Below are positions 63,901-64,000 of a DNA stretch of 64,000 bases, piece after piece. Both the position numbers and the translations under genes were made by a program. The notes beneath the pieces are model-generated. The model saw only the letters and a list, made by a program, of their open reading frames with translations, was not told where the DNA came from and searched no databases. Origin of the DNA: Chitinophagaceae bacterium (GTDB taxonomy: Bacteria; Bacteroidota; Bacteroidia; Chitinophagales; Chitinophagaceae); NCBI GenBank assembly GCA_016786845.1, contig JAEUVB010000004.1, positions 30,797-94,796 of the forward strand. The letters are read 5' to 3'. Positions within the stretch are counted from its first letter, which is position 1. Each line of letters begins with the position of its first letter.

Positions 63901-64000
63901 GAGTCCTGCAACAGGATTAAATGATCCGAACATCGCTCAACCAACTGCTTCACCTTCAACAACGACAACTTATACAGTTACTGTTACAGGTTCTAATGGT
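60938..64000 (+). CDS. Large secreted SdrD-B-domain protein with PKD/Ig-like repeats, 3' truncated by window edge
   Basis: The frame is open without a stop for more than 1020 codons to the window end. Signal peptide MRKLLLLVATILVSQFYCRAQ. Residues 22-110 are an SdrD-B-type domain (ISGVVYRDFNGNGTRQ). Residues about 110-640 are a beta-rich region, perhaps a propeller (GDLDISDDGKFLFVMNLYSR). A second SdrD-B domain follows (VGNRVWLDTDKDGIQDAGEN). From about 805 on there are repeats with TYSWSPATGLNDPNIAQPTA, at 240-bp distance in the last two. It is probably a T9SS-exported adhesin, but the sorting domain lies beyond the window. Confidence 0.88.
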   Translation, partial: MRKLLLLVATILVSQFYCRAQISGVVYRDFNGNGTRQTVAPSIEPGAPGVVINAYDASNTLVATATSANDGSYSIPFTVPVRVEFVIPAGVNCVNTTYDNNGFGGDGNNVRFVSASTTLNYAVLHPDDYVANTNPMVFTPIFRNGNPTAAGTGTPQSNFFTGYTWNSNATPVNQINQAASAIGALYGVAYSKQAKRIFSSAFIKRHVGLGPLGSGGIYMLEATGTGFNVTNFYDMDANGYRTRAASSAPAYGSGTSYTITGNTSITFLGAVDPESGFPEGLGVVGTNTNRGLPVGLTTDSYDPAAFGQVGKVGLGDLDISDDGKFLFVMNLYSRKVYRLELDNAYNPTAVIAVTSYAVPAVPVTNGELRPFALGYYRGKLYVGAVASGENGGSNTVGGATDLYAHVLEMTDPTGAATFNTTPILTFPLNYQKGYPIQTLNTAANRKWFPWANASNLPVNDGNNEYAYSTPMLSDIDFTDNGDMVLDFFDRSGHQWGYRNFRDLSTTTTQMNLDVSGDALIAGRDCNTGAFTLESNGAYSSNGIAFSSPGAGNTQGPGGGEFFYQDVPPDNYHNETSMGSVAFLRGAREGIFTLMDANSAFAGGTGQFATNNAAVSNRVNIYSGSNNGTMEKANGLGDIEISGDEPPLEVGNRVWLDTDKDGIQDAGENGIANVSIELFCDDNNDNIPDGAAIATTTSDPEGYWYFNTSNVSDGDCGLAGNQAGPQPNKTYVVRIGSADWTGGLGTGDLNTLSLSLPNATVIGIPDASDNDATLVSTVPQIQMTTGKLGENNHSYDFGFKACSADAGPDIALNCSTPSGTIGTPAFPGDTYSWAPATGLNDPNIAQPTASPSSTTTYTLTVNGLCSDQVTVTVDNTPPTADAGSDATINCSVTSTTIGTAAIGGNTYSWSPATGLNDPNIAQPTASPAATTAYTVTVTGTNGCTATDVVNVNVDTTPPVADAGADVNLGCVPNSGMIGTVAIGGNTYSWSPATGLNDPNIAQPTASPSTTTTYTVTVTGSNG
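63570..64000 (+). repeat. Near-identical 240-bp coding repeats in the SdrD-like gene
   Basis: ATCGGTGGTAACAC begins at 63638 and 63878, and the following 70 bases differ in only a few places. A third, more divergent unit precedes them at about 63400. Repeats continue beyond the window. Confidence 0.85.

Noticed and set aside
1..64000. Prophage, insertion sequence or integrative element
   Set aside because: No transposase, integrase, phage structural or conjugation genes are seen; the tRNA-Leu 3' end is not duplicated in the window.

Overview
The window is a chromosomal segment of a Bacteroidota bacterium, most likely of the Chitinophagaceae or a close relative. The evidence is a GldB gliding lipoprotein, several proteins with type IX secretion (T9SS) sorting domains, a SusC/SusD pair, a DUF2480 protein, and a short HTH regulator of a type common in Chitinophagaceae. 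Promoters also carry the Bacteroidota -7 element TAnnTTTG, often as TACTTTTGCGCC before translation genes. Shine-Dalgarno sequences are not evident; A/T-rich stretches precede most starts. I see no prophage, insertion sequence, CRISPR array or rRNA operon.

Layout. 1-8.2 kb: the end of an amidohydrolase, nadE, an outer-membrane barrel, gldB, fabH, and the rseP-dxr pair. 8.3-10.9 kb: two tandem paralogous lipoproteins of unknown function and a small barrel protein. 11-18.2 kb: a two-domain GH3/beta-lactamase-fold protein, a barrel protein, a proline aminopeptidase, a lytic transglycosylase and a DUF2480 protein. 18.3-24.7 kb: a T9SS protein, fhs and fdhD (one-carbon/formate metabolism) and a nine-repeat PKD protein. 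24.9-27.6 kb: rplM-rpsI-rpsB-tsf. 27.9-33.3 kb: a SusC-SusD-lipoprotein uptake operon. 33.5-44.6 kb: rpsA, an orphan gene, a bestrophin-like channel, OsmC, SOUL, and a tight four-gene run (symporter, O-methyltransferase, glucosaminidase, hpt). 44.7-50.3 kb: tRNA-Leu(TAG), trigger factor, recJ, an ABC-2 permease and a barrel. 50.4-55.4 kb: a T9SS protein, a long degenerate repeat array, an acyl-CoA dehydrogenase, a ComEA-like HhH protein and fabD. 55.4-58.5 kb: the most unusual part, with a T9SS propeller protein, a decayed duplicate of its C-terminus, a dispersed repeat in two copies, a 21-bp-phased iteron array and an HTH regulator. 58.8-64 kb: dnaK and the start of a very large secreted SdrD-like protein cut by the window end.

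Most genes are core housekeeping (translation, fatty-acid and isoprenoid synthesis, envelope proteolysis, cell-wall turnover) interleaved with lineage-specific secreted and surface proteins. No single unambiguous new multi-gene system stands out. The observations most worth checking are: promoters placed so close to four start codons that leaderless mRNAs are predicted; a sigma-54-like element before dnaK; the 21-bp iterons beside the HTH gene; the duplicated and decayed T9SS locus; and a 660-bp intergenic array whose unit spacing is restricted to 65, 81 or 93 bp.
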